Source: Lentzea guizhouensis
Lineage (GTDB): Bacteria; Actinomycetota; Actinomycetes; Mycobacteriales; Pseudonocardiaceae
Direction: 5' to 3'
Assembly (NCBI RefSeq): GCF_001701025.1
Contig: NZ_CP016793.1
Location: forward strand, 6,076,001 to 6,140,000
Length of the DNA stretch: 64,000 nucleotides
The notes under the pieces were generated by a model, which was not told the DNA's origin, did not search any database, and saw only the letters and a list, made by a program, of their open reading frames with translations. The position numbers and the translations under genes were made by a program. Of this stretch, positions 1 through 8,621 are shown one piece after another (the first letter of the stretch is position 1; every line of letters begins with the position of its first letter).

Positions 1-1096
1 ACGGCAGGCCCTCGGTGTCGAACCGCCAGTACGCCACCGTGTCCTTGACCAGCACGGCACGGGCCGGGCGCGGGGCGGGCAGCACGGGCGGGGCGAACCC
101 GGCGAAGCGGGCGCGGAAGTCGATCTCGACGGTGAACCTGTCGGTCTCGCCGCTGAGCTCCGCGGTCTCGGCCTCCGGCAGGGTGTCGCGGCGGTTGAGC
201 AGCCACGGCGAGAACGTCTCGACGTCGATCACGTTGCGCTGCAGGTCGAACGAGTAGAACCGCACCATGCCGGCGCCGCCGTAGTAGCGCTCCTGGTAGT
301 TCGTGATGTGCAGGTGCACGGGGTTGCCGTGGTCGTTGGTGAGCGTCGTGCGGCCCGACGGCCAGTAGTGGCCGTTGAGCGTCAGGAAGATCTGGTCGTT
401 GCGGCGGATCAGGTTGTCCCACAGGTACTGCCCGTTCGGCGACAGCGCCGCCTGCGGGCTGCCGGCCACGAGGTCGTGCGTGGTCAGGATCGTCGGCAGC
501 GTCCGGTGCTGGTCGAGGACTCCCTGCACCCACTTGAGGCCGTTGGCCGACACGCGCCAGTCGAGCGCGAGCAGCAGCCACCTGCGGCCGCCCGCGTCGA
601 TCACGTGGTAGCTGTTGTAGCCGTCGGGTGCGAACCCGCCGAACGTCTTCATCCGCGCGAACCGCTGCGGCCCGAACGTCCGCGAGTACGGCGTGGGCCC
701 GCGCTGGTCGTCGCCGCGCACGTCGTGGTTGCCCGCCAGCACGCTGTAGGGCAGCTGGGTGCCGATGGAGTCGAACACCTGGTCGGCGAGCTGCATCTCC
801 TTCTCGGTGCCGTGCTCGGTGACGTCACCCAGGTGTGCCATGAACACGATGTTCGCCTCACGCCTGCGCCGCACCAACGACTTCAGCGTCTCGCGCACCG
901 GCGTCGGGTCCGAGCCGCCCTCGTCGAGCAGGTACTGCGTGTCCGGCAGGACCGCGAGGGTGAACCGGGAGTCGGTGCTGCCGGAGGGCGTCGCGGAGGC
1001 CGTACCCGAGCCCTGGCCGAGCAGCACGCCCGCCGCCGGTGCCGCGAAGGCGGCCTGCAGCAACGTGCGACGCCCGATCTCCGACTGTTCCGCCAT
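1..1096 (-). CDS. Secreted calcineurin-like metallophosphoesterase (3' end outside window)
   Basis: The ATG at 1096 follows GAGGGCGG. Residues 1-40 look like a Tat-type leader (GRR at 8-10, then hydrophobic and alanine-rich), so it probably acts outside the membrane. Metal-ligand motifs of the calcineurin-like family appear in order: D-x-Q at 52-54 (LPDTQY), GD at 90-91, GNHD at 122-125, TTHD, and NGHYW in place of the usual GHxH. After this catalytic part the protein begins a new domain at AYWRFD, the usual opening strand of a LamG/concanavalin-like module, and leaves the window. The substrate cannot be told; a carbohydrate link is only suggested by the LacI-type palindrome upstream. Family call is firm, the LamG call moderate. 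Confidence 0.85.
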   Translation of the reverse strand, partial: MAEQSEIGRRTLLQAAFAAPAAGVLLGQGSGTASATPSGSTDSRFTLAVLPDTQYLLDEGGSDPTPVRETLKSLVRRRREANIVFMAHLGDVTEHGTEKEMQLADQVFDSIGTQLPYSVLAGNHDVRGDDQRGPTPYSRTFGPQRFARMKTFGGFAPDGYNSYHVIDAGGRRWLLLALDWRVSANGLKWVQGVLDQHRTLPTILTTHDLVAGSPQAALSPNGQYLWDNLIRRNDQIFLTLNGHYWPSGRTTLTNDHGNPVHLHITNYQERYYGGAGMVRFYSFDLQRNVIDVETFSPWLLNRRDTLPEAETAELSGETDRFTVEIDFRARFAGFAPPVLPAPRPARAVLVKDTVAYWRFDTEGLP

Positions 1097-1201
1097 GTCG
1101 CCGCCCTCGTTCGACTCCGGTGAGGGCGCCAGCATGTCCAACCGGGACGGTCGGGACGTTGACGATCGGCGGAACAACGTCCGCACTCTCGTTGAACGTT
1201 G

Positions 1202-1215
1202 TGAGAGCGCTCTCG
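1202..1215. promoter_or_regulatory. LacI-family-type palindromic operator
   Basis: GAGAGCGCTCTC at 1203-1214 is a perfect 12-bp palindrome, flanked T...G. Sites of this form (T-G-R-G-A-G-C-G-C-T-C-Y) are typical for LacI-family sugar regulators of actinomycetes such as CebR. It lies about 106 bp upstream of the metallophosphoesterase start and just beyond the TetR 3' end, so it probably controls the phosphoesterase. No lacI gene is present in the window. Confidence 0.55.
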
Positions 1216-1225
1216 TGTTTTTCGG

Positions 1226-1750
1226 TCAGGATCCGGCGCGGACGAGTCCCTCCACAGCGGCCACGACGGCCGCTTTCCGGTCACCGGGCTCGGTCTCCAG
1301 CGCCTTGAGCGACCAGGAGGCGGTGTCCCAGCTGATCACCAGTGCGACGACCATGGCCAGCAGGTCGACCGCGGGGATGTCGGCCCGGACCTCGCCCGCC
1401 TGCTGGGCCTGCTCGATCGCGGTGACGTTGCGCCGGTACTCCTCGACCTCGGCGTCGACCGGCTGCTGGCGTTCCAGCCCTGCCCACAGGTACAGCCGGC
1501 GCACGTGCGGGCGTTCCTCCAGCCGGTCGAACAACGCGCTGGCGTAGCGGGGGAGGTCGCTCGCGTCGACCGCGACCGCCTGCGCCAGCTCGGCCATGCA
1601 GTCGCCCACGACGCGGTCGAAGAGCTCCTCCTTGGCGCCGAAGTGCATGTAGATGGACCGCTTGTTGGCCGCGGCCTGCTCGGCGATGCGGTCCACGCGC
1701 GCCCCCGCGAGGCCGTGGGTGGCGAACTCGTCGATGGCGGCCTTCAGGAG
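1226..1750 (-). pseudogene. TetR-family regulator lacking its N-terminal end
   Basis: The protein reads RLLKAAIDEFATHG, then the HTH (GARVDRIAEQAAANKRSIYM) and HFGAKEELFDRV, the hallmark of a TetR/AcrR DNA-binding domain, followed by a normal ligand domain (WSLKAL near the end). An in-frame TGA lies a few codons before RLLKAAI and no start codon sits where helix 1 should begin; the first usable start is the GTG at 1696, inside the HTH. About 10-20 residues are missing. Its 5' end abuts directly the 5'-truncated SDR gene on the other strand, so a deletion probably removed both starts and the shared promoter. Originally it will have repressed the divergent SDR. Confidence 0.75.
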
Positions 1751-2550
1751 TCGGCCGCCGGCTCACCGAGCAGCTGCTGGAACGCGGGGACACCGTCGCG
1801 GCCACCGCCCGCCGCCTGGACACCCTCGACGACCTGGCCGCCCGGCACGGCGACCGGCTGTGGCGCGCCCGGCTCGACGTCACCGACACCGGTTCGCTGC
1901 GGGAGGTGGTGGACCGCGCGTTCGCCGAGCTCGGCCGCATCGACGTCGTCGTCTCCAACGCCGGCTACGGCCTGTTCGGTGCCGCGGAGGAGCTCACCGA
2001 CGAGCAGATCGACCGGCAGATCGCGACCAACCTGACCGCGTCGATCCAGCTCGCCCGTGCCGTCACGCCGCACCTGCGCGGTCAGGGCGGCGGGCGGATC
2101 GTGCAGGTCGCGAGCATCGGCGGGCAGATCGCGTTCCCCGCCATGAGCCTGTATCACGCCACGAAGTGGGGGATCGAGGGCTTCTGGGAGTCGGCCGCGG
2201 CCGAGCTGGCACCGTTCGGCATCGGCGTCACCCTGGTCGAACCCGGTGTCGCCCGCACCGACTTCGGCACGGGCGCCGCGGTGTTCGGCCCGCCGCTGCC
2301 CGAGTACGACGACGGCCCGTCCGGACAGCTGCGCCGGATGCTCTCCGGTGAGCTGCCGCCGTTGCCCGCGCCCGGTGACCCGGTGAAGATCGCCGCCGCC
2401 ATCATCGCGGCCGCCGACGACGACAAGGCGCCGCTGCGCCTGACCCTCGGCTCCGACGCCCACGCACTGGGCACCGCCGCGCTGCGCGGCCGGCTCGACG
2501 CGCTCGAAGCCGGTCGCGACCTGGCCCACTCCACCGACTTCGCCGACTAG
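1744..2550 (+). pseudogene. Short-chain dehydrogenase/reductase lacking its N-terminal end
   Basis: Homology begins at SGVGRRLTEQLLERGD, which is the second half of the SDR nucleotide-binding motif (usually T-G-x-S-S-G-x-G-R); the first beta strand and the start codon are absent. The rest is a classical SDR: LDVTDTGSL, NAGYG at about residue 75 of the visible part, ASIGG, and the catalytic Y-x-x-x-K (YHATK) near 2150. The first in-frame start is the GTG at 1906, which would give 214 residues without the cofactor site. It faces the equally truncated TetR with no intergenic DNA left. Likely inactive unless the junction is an assembly error. Confidence 0.75.
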
Positions 2551-2630
2551 CTCGCGCAGCCACCGCCCGCTCCGCCGACTCCACCGCCCAGGCCGCCGAC
2601 TCCACGACCAGTTCGCCCACTCCACCGACG
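2524..2630 (+). repeat. Degenerate CCGACTCCACC-type short repeats
   Basis: Four imperfect copies of a GCC(G/C)ACTCCACC-like unit lie at 2524-2538, 2573-2588, 2592-2609 and 2614-2630, the first inside the end of the truncated SDR gene and the rest filling the gap before the next ribosome binding site. The gap looks like an expanded, non-coding echo of the codons for AHSTDFAD at the gene end. Confidence 0.45.
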
Positions 2631-2651
2631 TCAGCAACCAAGGAGCTCGTC

Positions 2652-3389
2652 ATGTTCGACTTCACCGGCAAGACCGTCCTCGTCACCGGCGCGTCCGGCG
2701 CCCTCGGCACCACCCTGTCCGCCCGGTTCGCCCGGGCCGGCGCCAACACCGTCGTCGCGGCCAGGACCGGTGCCGACGAGCTCGCCGCCACCCTCGACGG
2801 CACCGCACTCGGCGTACGGCTCGATGTCACCGATGAGCAGCAGTGGGCTGACGCGATCGCACGGACCGAAGAGCGCTTCGGGCCCGTGGACGTCCTCATC
2901 AACAACGCCGCGTACCTGCGCGTCGGCACGACGGAGAGCATCTCTCTCGATGAGTTCCGCCAGGTCCTCGACACCAACCTCACCGGCGCGCTGCTCGGCA
3001 TCCGGACGGCGGCACCGTCGATGCGCAAGGCGGGCGGTGGTGCGATCGTGAACATCAACTCGGTCGCCGGCCTCACCGCCGCACCCGGTCTGGTCGCCTA
3101 CAGCAGCAGCAAGTGGGCGTTGCGCGGCCTGATGCGAGCGGCCGCGAAGGAGCTGGCACGCGACCACATCCGGGTCAACTCCGTGCATCCCGGCATCATC
3201 GGCACGCCACTGGCCCACGCCCCGGACGGCAGCGAGATCGTGCCGGTCGGCGGGTTCGCCATCCCTCGCCAGGCCGACCCGGACGAGATCGCGGACTTCG
3301 TCCTGTTCGCCGCCTCCGACCGGGCCCGCTTCGCCACCGGCAGCGAGATCCTCGCCGACGGCGGGTTCCTGCTCGGCCCGGTCGCCTGA
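2652..3389 (+). CDS. SDR family oxidoreductase
   Basis: AAGGAG at 2640-2645 sits 6 nt before the ATG. The 245-residue product is a full-length classical SDR: TGASGALG cofactor loop at about 13-20, NNAAYL near 85, INSVAGL with the catalytic serine, YSSSK (Tyr-x-x-x-Lys) around 150, and HPGIIGTPL after it. The C-terminus (ASDRARFATGSEILADGG) is the normal end of the 3-oxoacyl-ACP-reductase/3-alpha-hydroxysteroid-dehydrogenase-like group. It probably reduces a ketone or oxidises a secondary alcohol with NAD(P). It follows the truncated SDR with 101 bp between and may once have shared its TetR-controlled promoter. Substrate unknown. Confidence 0.88.
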   Translation: MFDFTGKTVLVTGASGALGTTLSARFARAGANTVVAARTGADELAATLDGTALGVRLDVTDEQQWADAIARTEERFGPVDVLINNAAYLRVGTTESISLDEFRQVLDTNLTGALLGIRTAAPSMRKAGGGAIVNINSVAGLTAAPGLVAYSSSKWALRGLMRAAAKELARDHIRVNSVHPGIIGTPLAHAPDGSEIVPVGGFAIPRQADPDEIADFVLFAASDRARFATGSEILADGGFLLGPVA

Positions 3390-3393
3390 GTCG

Positions 3394-4428
3394 TCACGAC
3401 AGGTCGGCCAGGTCGAGCACGAAGCGGTGGCGGACGTCGCCGCGGGCCAGGCGGTCGAGCGCCTCGTTCACCTGGCCCGACGGCAGGACCTCGACGTCGG
3501 CGGTGATGCCGTGGGCAGCGCAGAACTCCAGCATGGCGGCGGTGGAGGCACGGCCACCGCTGCCCGCCGAGCTCAGCTTCTTGCGGCCCACCAACAGGTC
3601 CAGCGCCTCGACCGTGACCGGACCGAGGAAGCCGACCTGGCTGAGCGTGCCGTCCATCGCGACCAGCTTCAGGTAGGGGCCGAGGTCGTGGGCGACCGGG
3701 ATGGTGTCGATCAGGACGTCGAACCGGTCGCGGGCGGCGGCCATCTGGTCGGCGTCGGTGGAGACGAGGAGGTCCACGGCACCGAGCTCCGCCGCGTCGG
3801 CCGCGCGGTCCGCCGACCGGCTGATCACGGTGACCTCCGCACCGAGGGCCACGGCGAGCTTCACCGCGAGGTGCCCGAGCCCACCAAGTCCGCTCACCGC
3901 GACCCGCATGCCCGGCCCCACCCCCAAGGCGCGCAACGGTTCCCACACGGTGATCCCGGCGCACATCAACGGCGCCGCTCCAGCGGGATCCAGGCCGGCG
4001 GGCAGGGGATGGGCGAACCGGTCACGCACGACGTACTCCCGGGAGAACCCGCCCAAGGTCGTCGAACCGTCGTGGCGGTCCGTGCCGCCGTAGGTCAGCG
4101 TCGGGAACTCACGGCAGAAGTTCTCCTGGTCCGCCAGGCACATCGAACACGTGCCGCAGGAGTCGACGATGTTGCCGACCGCGACGGCGTCACCCACCCG
4201 GAAACCGGTCACGTCCGCACCGACCTCGCTCACCACACCGGTGAACTCGTGGCCCGGCACCAGCGGTTCGTCGCCGCTGCGACCGCGCAGGGAGTGCAGG
4301 TCGGTGTGGCAGACCCCGCAGAAGTCCACCCGCACCGCGATGTCGTCGGGGCGCAGGTCGCGGCGGGGGATGGTGGCCGCGCTCAATGAGTCCTGGCCGT
4401 GCGCCCGCCAGCCGGTGGTGCTTCGCAT
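3394..4428 (-). CDS. Zinc-dependent alcohol dehydrogenase (CAD/YahK type)
   Basis: 344 residues. Catalytic zinc ligands: C in FCGVCHTD, HE in GHEFTG, and a later C (MCAGIT). Structural zinc site: C-x2-C-x2-C-x7-C (SCGTCSMCLADQENFC). The Rossmann motif is GLGGLGHLAVK, followed by the NADP-type loop SRS. These features match the cinnamyl-alcohol/YahK aldehyde reductase branch, so it most likely reduces aldehydes with NADPH in the cytosol. It diverges from a TetR gene with two TetR-like half sites between them, so aldehyde or related inducers probably release repression. The stop lies 4 bp from the convergent SDR end. Confidence 0.9.
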   Translation of the reverse strand: MRSTTGWRAHGQDSLSAATIPRRDLRPDDIAVRVDFCGVCHTDLHSLRGRSGDEPLVPGHEFTGVVSEVGADVTGFRVGDAVAVGNIVDSCGTCSMCLADQENFCREFPTLTYGGTDRHDGSTTLGGFSREYVVRDRFAHPLPAGLDPAGAAPLMCAGITVWEPLRALGVGPGMRVAVSGLGGLGHLAVKLAVALGAEVTVISRSADRAADAAELGAVDLLVSTDADQMAAARDRFDVLIDTIPVAHDLGPYLKLVAMDGTLSQVGFLGPVTVEALDLLVGRKKLSSAGSGGRASTAAMLEFCAAHGITADVEVLPSGQVNEALDRLARGDVRHRFVLDLADLS

Positions 4429-4448
4429 GAGGCTTTCCTTCCAAACAG

Positions 4449-4511
4449 ACTGTTCGGTCTATTTCGACGCTAGCGCTGGTCGGCGCGGAAAGCAAACCAA
4501 CTGTTCTGTCT
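4449..4511. promoter_or_regulatory. Paired TetR operator candidates between adh and tetR
   Basis: Two direct copies of ACTGTTCKGTCT occur at 4449-4460 and 4500-4511. The first forms the dyad AGAC-tgttcg-GTCT. One copy lies next to the adh start and one next to the tetR start, as expected for an autoregulated divergent promoter. Confidence 0.6.
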
Positions 4512-4524
4512 GTAGAGTTGGACC

Positions 4525-5109
4525 ATGTCCGACCAGCGGCTGACTGCCCGCGGCGAGGCCACCCGGCAGCGCATCCTCGACGTCGCGACCCGCGAGTTCG
4601 CCGAGCACGGCATCGCGGGCGCCCGCATCGAACGCGTCGTCGCCGCGGCGCAGACGAACAAGGCGCAGCTCTACGCCTACTTCGGCAACAAGGAGGGGCT
4701 GTTCGACGCGATCTTCTTCGGCTCGCTGGAGCGGATCGTCAACGTCGTCCCGATCGACGCCACCGACCTCGCGGACTGGGCGGTGCGCCTCTACGACGAG
4801 TACCTGGCGCGCCCGGACCTCATCCGGCTGGCGACCTGGGCCCGGCTGGAACGGCGGCCCACCGGCCACCTGGTCGCCGACGTGGACCGGCTCGACGCGA
4901 CCAAGCTGCAGTCGATCGCCGACGCGCAGGCGGCGGGCCTGGTGCGGGCGGGCGACCCGTTCGACGTGATGGCGATGGTGATCGCGATGTCGATGGCGTG
5001 GTCGCCGGTCAGCAACGTGTACGCGGCGAGCGCGGACGAAGCGGGCGAGGTGCACGAACGGCGGCGGGAGTTCCTGCGGGACACCGTTCGCCGTGCGGTG
5101 GCGCCCTGA
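4525..5109 (+). CDS. TetR/AcrR-family transcriptional regulator
   Basis: 194 residues. The HTH is intact: TRQRILDVATREFAEHG, then RIERVVAAAQTNKAQLYAYF and GNKEGLFDAIF. The C-terminal ligand domain resembles TetR_C of the WTA/YfiR-like group. There is no Shine-Dalgarno sequence; a -10-like TAGAGT at 4513-4518 lies only 6 nt before the ATG, so the mRNA may be leaderless. It is divergent from the alcohol dehydrogenase and is probably its repressor, acting on the paired sites in between. Confidence 0.88.
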   Translation: MSDQRLTARGEATRQRILDVATREFAEHGIAGARIERVVAAAQTNKAQLYAYFGNKEGLFDAIFFGSLERIVNVVPIDATDLADWAVRLYDEYLARPDLIRLATWARLERRPTGHLVADVDRLDATKLQSIADAQAAGLVRAGDPFDVMAMVIAMSMAWSPVSNVYAASADEAGEVHERRREFLRDTVRRAVAP

Positions 5110-5360
5110 CCCGGGGCGACAGCCCGACGTGGGCGGCCAGCTCGACGTTCGGCATCCGGCCGTCGTGGCGGAGGTGAACAACCTCGACGAGCCGTTCGTC
5201 GTGCGCGACAGCCTCGGCTACGGCGCCGGGCGGCTGCACGGGCCGCACGAGCACGTGGACGAGCGGGAAGTGGTCCGCACGGCCGCCGTGTACGCGCTCT
5301 ACGCGCTCTACGCAGCGAACTGCTGGCCGGGACGCCCTGAGTACGTCCCGGCCGGCGGCA
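5110..5360 (+). other. Intergenic DNA with a possible degraded coding remnant
   Basis: The + strand stays open from about 5093 to 5371 and reads HPAVVAEVNNLDEPFVVRDS and then GPHEHVDEREVVRTAAVYAL, with an internal tandem repeat of the codons for YAL. The segment GPHEHVD faintly resembles the tail of M20-family peptidases, but no start, ribosome binding site or full domain exists. I regard it as an unidentified remnant. Confidence 0.25.
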
Positions 5361-5567
5361 CTAGTTCTTGAACTTCTTCGCGACGTCGTCGACGAGCCCG
5401 CCGACCGCGTCCTTCACCTTCTCGACGCCGTCCTTGAGCGCCGCCTTCGCCTGGTCGGCGCGGCCGGAGTCGGCGAGCTGCTCGTCGCCCACGGCCTCGC
5501 CCGCCGTCTCCTTGGCCTTGCCGCCGAGATCCTCCGCCTTGTTGCCGATCTTGTCCGACAGCGACAT
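5361..5567 (-). CDS. CsbD-family general stress protein
   Basis: The ATG at 5567 is preceded by the near-perfect SD sequence TCAGGAGGAC. The 68-residue product starts MSLSDKIGNKAEDLGGKAKE and repeats amphipathic K/A/E helices (ETAGEAVGD, KAALKDGVEKVKDAVG), which is the CsbD/YjbJ fold. Such proteins are small, abundant, intrinsically flexible and induced by stress through alternative sigma factors; the molecular role is unknown. It stands alone between unrelated genes. Confidence 0.9.
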   Translation of the reverse strand: MSLSDKIGNKAEDLGGKAKETAGEAVGDEQLADSGRADQAKAALKDGVEKVKDAVGGLVDDVAKKFKN

Positions 5568-5743
5568 CGCGTCCTCCTGAGGAGTCGAGAGTTCCGGATG
5601 CACTGTGGACACCCGCCGCCGCGCGAACCTCACGCCACGAACGGGTGGTCGTGGCCACACGTGAGTTTTCGCCACCAGCGGTGTCAATGGACCGCGGCAC
5701 TCGCGCAGGAGGCCCGCGCCCGTGCGTCCGCGCGGACGCTTGC

Positions 5744-5965
5744 CATGCACACCACCGAGCCGTTGTCCGCCACCACCTCGCGCGACGCGCTCGACACCGT
5801 GTCGATGCGAGCGGTGCCGGAGGAACCGTGGCGCACCATGCGGCGGACGGTGTTCGACGTCGCGGACCGCACCATGACCACCGCTTCTACCTCGGCGACG
5901 GTGAGCACGGCACGGCCCGCTACTCCGACGAGCTCACCTTCACGGCGAGGAAGATCGGCCGGTAG
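5744..5965 (+). pseudogene. Fragment, possibly the tail of a choloylglycine/C45-type amide hydrolase
   Basis: Two + frames have to be joined near 5880 to give a sensible protein: first LDTVSMRAVPEEPWRTMRRT followed by VFDVADRTMT, then FYLGDGEHGTARYSDELTFT followed by ARKIGR and a stop. The order 'SxRAVPxxPW ... VFD...RTM ... FYLGDGE ... FTARKI' recalls the C-terminal strands of linear-amide C-N hydrolases in actinomycetes, but I am not sure. No upstream catalytic part (N-terminal Cys) is present, so it is a remnant at most. The rest of 5568-5940 holds nothing I can name. Confidence 0.3.
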
Positions 5966-8426
5966 GGGGCGAGCCCGGTCCGGGAGGAGCGGTCGAGGGC
6001 TCCGCCGCGGGCGGCCCGGGCGCGGTCGACACCGGTGCCGGCGGCTCGTTCGTCACCGGCGCGGGCGGGGGAGACCCGCTGCTCACCGACAGCGTCACGG
6101 CCGTGCCCCGGAACGCGATCCCCTGCGGCGACTGGGCGACCACCGCGCCGGGCGGCCGCGGCGAGCTGACCGACACCGTCGTCACCTGGTACCCGGCCTC
6201 CTTCAACATGGCCGAGGCCTTGTTCAGGTCCGCCCCGACGACATCGGGCACCTTCATCTGCGCGTCGCCGTGCAGGAAGCGCTCCTCCACCGGCGGCAGC
6301 GGCTTCTCCGGCAGCTCCGCGTGCACCTTCATCATCGTCTCGAACCAGGTCGCCGCGGGCACGGTGCCGCCGTAGATGTTGCCCTCGGGGCACAGCTGCG
6401 GTGCTCCCGAACCGACGCAGATGCCCTTCGGCGAGGTGCTGTCGTTGAACACCTGCACGGCGCCGGCGTAGTCAGGCGTGGCGCCCACGTACGCGGCGGA
6501 CTTGTACTCCTCGGTCGTGCCGGTCTTGCCCATCATCGGGCGCGTCCAGCCGGCCTTGCGCGCGCTGTACGCGGCCGTGCCCTGGCCCTTGCTGTCCTCG
6601 CTCAGCCCGTTGGCGAGCGCGTTGGCGAGCGGTTCGGGCACGGCCTGCTCGCACGGCGGGCGGACCAGCTCGACGGGTTTGCCGTCGCGGTCGACCACCC
6701 GGCGCACCGGCGTCGGCTTGCACCACGTGCCACCGCTCATGATCGTCGCGGCGACGTTCGCGAGCTCCAGGGTGCTGGACGGGGCGGGGCCGAGGGTGAA
6801 GGAGGCGTTGTTGTTCTCGGCGTAGAACTGGGCCTGGGACACGCGCAGGTCCTTCGCCGCCTTCGGGTCCGGCGCCACACCGGCGATGTTGGTGGCCATC
6901 GTCTTGCGCATGCCGAGCTTCGAGGCCATGTCCACCACCGACTGCAGGCCCGCCTTCTCCTCCAGGATCACGAACGCCGTGTTGGGCGAGGTCGCGAGGG
7001 CCTGGCGCAACGGCATCTGCGGCGGGTACCGGTCATTGTGGTTGGACAGGCAGTACCAGTAGGTGTTCGGCTCGCCCGTGCTCGGGCAGGACGCCGCACC
7101 GCCCTTGAACACCTTCGAGGTGTAGGTGTTGGGGGAGGCGACGACCGTGTCGATGCCGATGCCCTTCTCCAGCGCGGCGGCGGCGGTGAAGATCTTGTAC
7201 ACCGAACCGGTGCCGAACTTGTTCTCCACGCCGCTCGGCAGGTCGAACTGGGTCTGGAACTTCTCCTTGTCGAGCCCGTAGTCGCGGTTGGCCACCAGCG
7301 CCACGACCTCGTGCGCGTCCTTGCCCGGCTTCACCACTGCCATCGTGTTCGCCACGCCCGGCGTGGTCTTCGGCGCCTGCGCCTCGACGGCCAGCTTGGC
7401 GTGCTCGGTGATCTTCGGGTCCAGCGTGGTCTCGATCCGGTACCCGCCGATCTTGAGCTCCTCCAGGTTGAAGCCCGCCTCGGTCAGGTACTCGACCAGG
7501 AACGAGCAGAAGAAGCCGTACGACGGACCGGCGCCGACGCAGCCGGTCTGCAGTGGACGGACGGGCGTCTGCAGGCCGAGCGGAGCCGCCTTGTGCCGAT
7601 CGGCCTCCTCCTTGGACAGCTTCCCGTCGATGACCATCGCGTCGATCACGAGGTTCCTGCGCTGCAACGCCTTGTCGGGGCGTGCCTCGGGGTCGAGCGC
7701 GGTCGGGCTGTTGACCATGCCGGCGAGCGTGGCGGACTGGGTGACCGTGAGCTTGTCCGGAGTCGTGTCGAAGTACGCCTGGGCGGCGGCGCCGATGCCG
7801 AAGATCGTCGAACCGAACGGCACCAGGTCGAGGTAGCGGGCGAGGATCTCGTCCTTGCTCAGCGCCATCTCCAGGCCGACGGCGATCCGCGCCTCCCGCA
7901 GCTTGCGCGAGATGCTCTGCTCCTGCGCGTCCTGCTGGGCGGACTTGTCGGTGCGGGCGAGCACGTGCACGAGGTAGTTCTTCACGTACTGCTGGGTCAG
8001 CGTCGAGGCGCCCTGCTCCACCTCGCCGCTGGCGTTGTTGCGGGCGAGGGCACGCGCGGTCGCGAGCCAGTCGACGCCGTTGTGGTCGTAGAACCGGCGG
8101 TCCTCGATCGCGAACAACGCCGTCTTCATGTGCTCTGAGATCTTGTCCGGTGGCGTGCGCACCCGGTACTGGTCGTACAGGTGCGCGATCGGCGCGCCGT
8201 CCTTGTCCACCACGGTGGTCATCAGCGGCGGCTGGTTGTTCAGCATCAGCGCCAGAGTGGACTTGACCTGGTCGCTGAGCTTGTTCGACACCGTGCCGAG
8301 CGTGCCGGCGACCGGGAAGAGGAGCCCCGCCACCAGAACACCGGCTACGAGGCACAGCACGGCCAGCCTGCTGACGCACGACGCTATCCTCTTGCGGTCC
8401 ACTCTAGACTCCCCTCGACGAACCAC
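5940..8426 (-). CDS. Class A penicillin-binding protein with C-terminal PASTA domain
   Basis: 828 residues. Order: short cytosolic N-terminus, one TM anchor (about 18-42), GT51 transglycosylase domain (EDRRFYDHNGVD with the catalytic Glu at about 108; GASTLTQQYVKN), then the transpeptidase domain with S-V-Y-K (SxxK), S-P-N (SxN) and KTGTTEEY (KTG). A PASTA domain follows (KVPDVVGADLNKA ... GTAVTLSV), and a Pro/Ser/Ala-rich tail ends the protein. It polymerises glycan strands and cross-links peptidoglycan at the outer face of the membrane; the PASTA module probably binds muropeptides. It diverges from a secreted lysozyme, consistent with a local cell-wall remodelling pair. Two starts (ATG 8426 or GTG a few codons on) are possible. 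Confidence 0.95.
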   Translation of the reverse strand: MVRRGESRVDRKRIASCVSRLAVLCLVAGVLVAGLLFPVAGTLGTVSNKLSDQVKSTLALMLNNQPPLMTTVVDKDGAPIAHLYDQYRVRTPPDKISEHMKTALFAIEDRRFYDHNGVDWLATARALARNNASGEVEQGASTLTQQYVKNYLVHVLARTDKSAQQDAQEQSISRKLREARIAVGLEMALSKDEILARYLDLVPFGSTIFGIGAAAQAYFDTTPDKLTVTQSATLAGMVNSPTALDPEARPDKALQRRNLVIDAMVIDGKLSKEEADRHKAAPLGLQTPVRPLQTGCVGAGPSYGFFCSFLVEYLTEAGFNLEELKIGGYRIETTLDPKITEHAKLAVEAQAPKTTPGVANTMAVVKPGKDAHEVVALVANRDYGLDKEKFQTQFDLPSGVENKFGTGSVYKIFTAAAALEKGIGIDTVVASPNTYTSKVFKGGAASCPSTGEPNTYWYCLSNHNDRYPPQMPLRQALATSPNTAFVILEEKAGLQSVVDMASKLGMRKTMATNIAGVAPDPKAAKDLRVSQAQFYAENNNASFTLGPAPSSTLELANVAATIMSGGTWCKPTPVRRVVDRDGKPVELVRPPCEQAVPEPLANALANGLSEDSKGQGTAAYSARKAGWTRPMMGKTGTTEEYKSAAYVGATPDYAGAVQVFNDSTSPKGICVGSGAPQLCPEGNIYGGTVPAATWFETMMKVHAELPEKPLPPVEERFLHGDAQMKVPDVVGADLNKASAMLKEAGYQVTTVSVSSPRPPGAVVAQSPQGIAFRGTAVTLSVSSGSPPPAPVTNEPPAPVSTAPGPPAAEPSTAPPGPGSPPTGRSSSP

Positions 8427-8621
8427 CTCTCGACGGTTACCCTGCGAACCCTTGATCAGGCGCCCGTTTCGGATGAACCGAAGCCGTCAGGCCGGTCACC
8501 GAACGTGGTGAAGTGGCGGACTGTCCACTCGCTCGTGTCAACAACCGGGTGTCCGGTTTTTCCGTTCCCAGCACGGGTAGCTGCCCTGCAGAAGAGTCAC
8601 ACACGCGGGGAGGAAATTCCG

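Noticed and set aside
5598..8138. Very long + strand open frame (846 codons) opposite the penicillin-binding protein
   Set aside because: It is the antisense of a well-supported PBP gene, arginine/histidine-rich with no domain, as expected for high-GC shadow frames.
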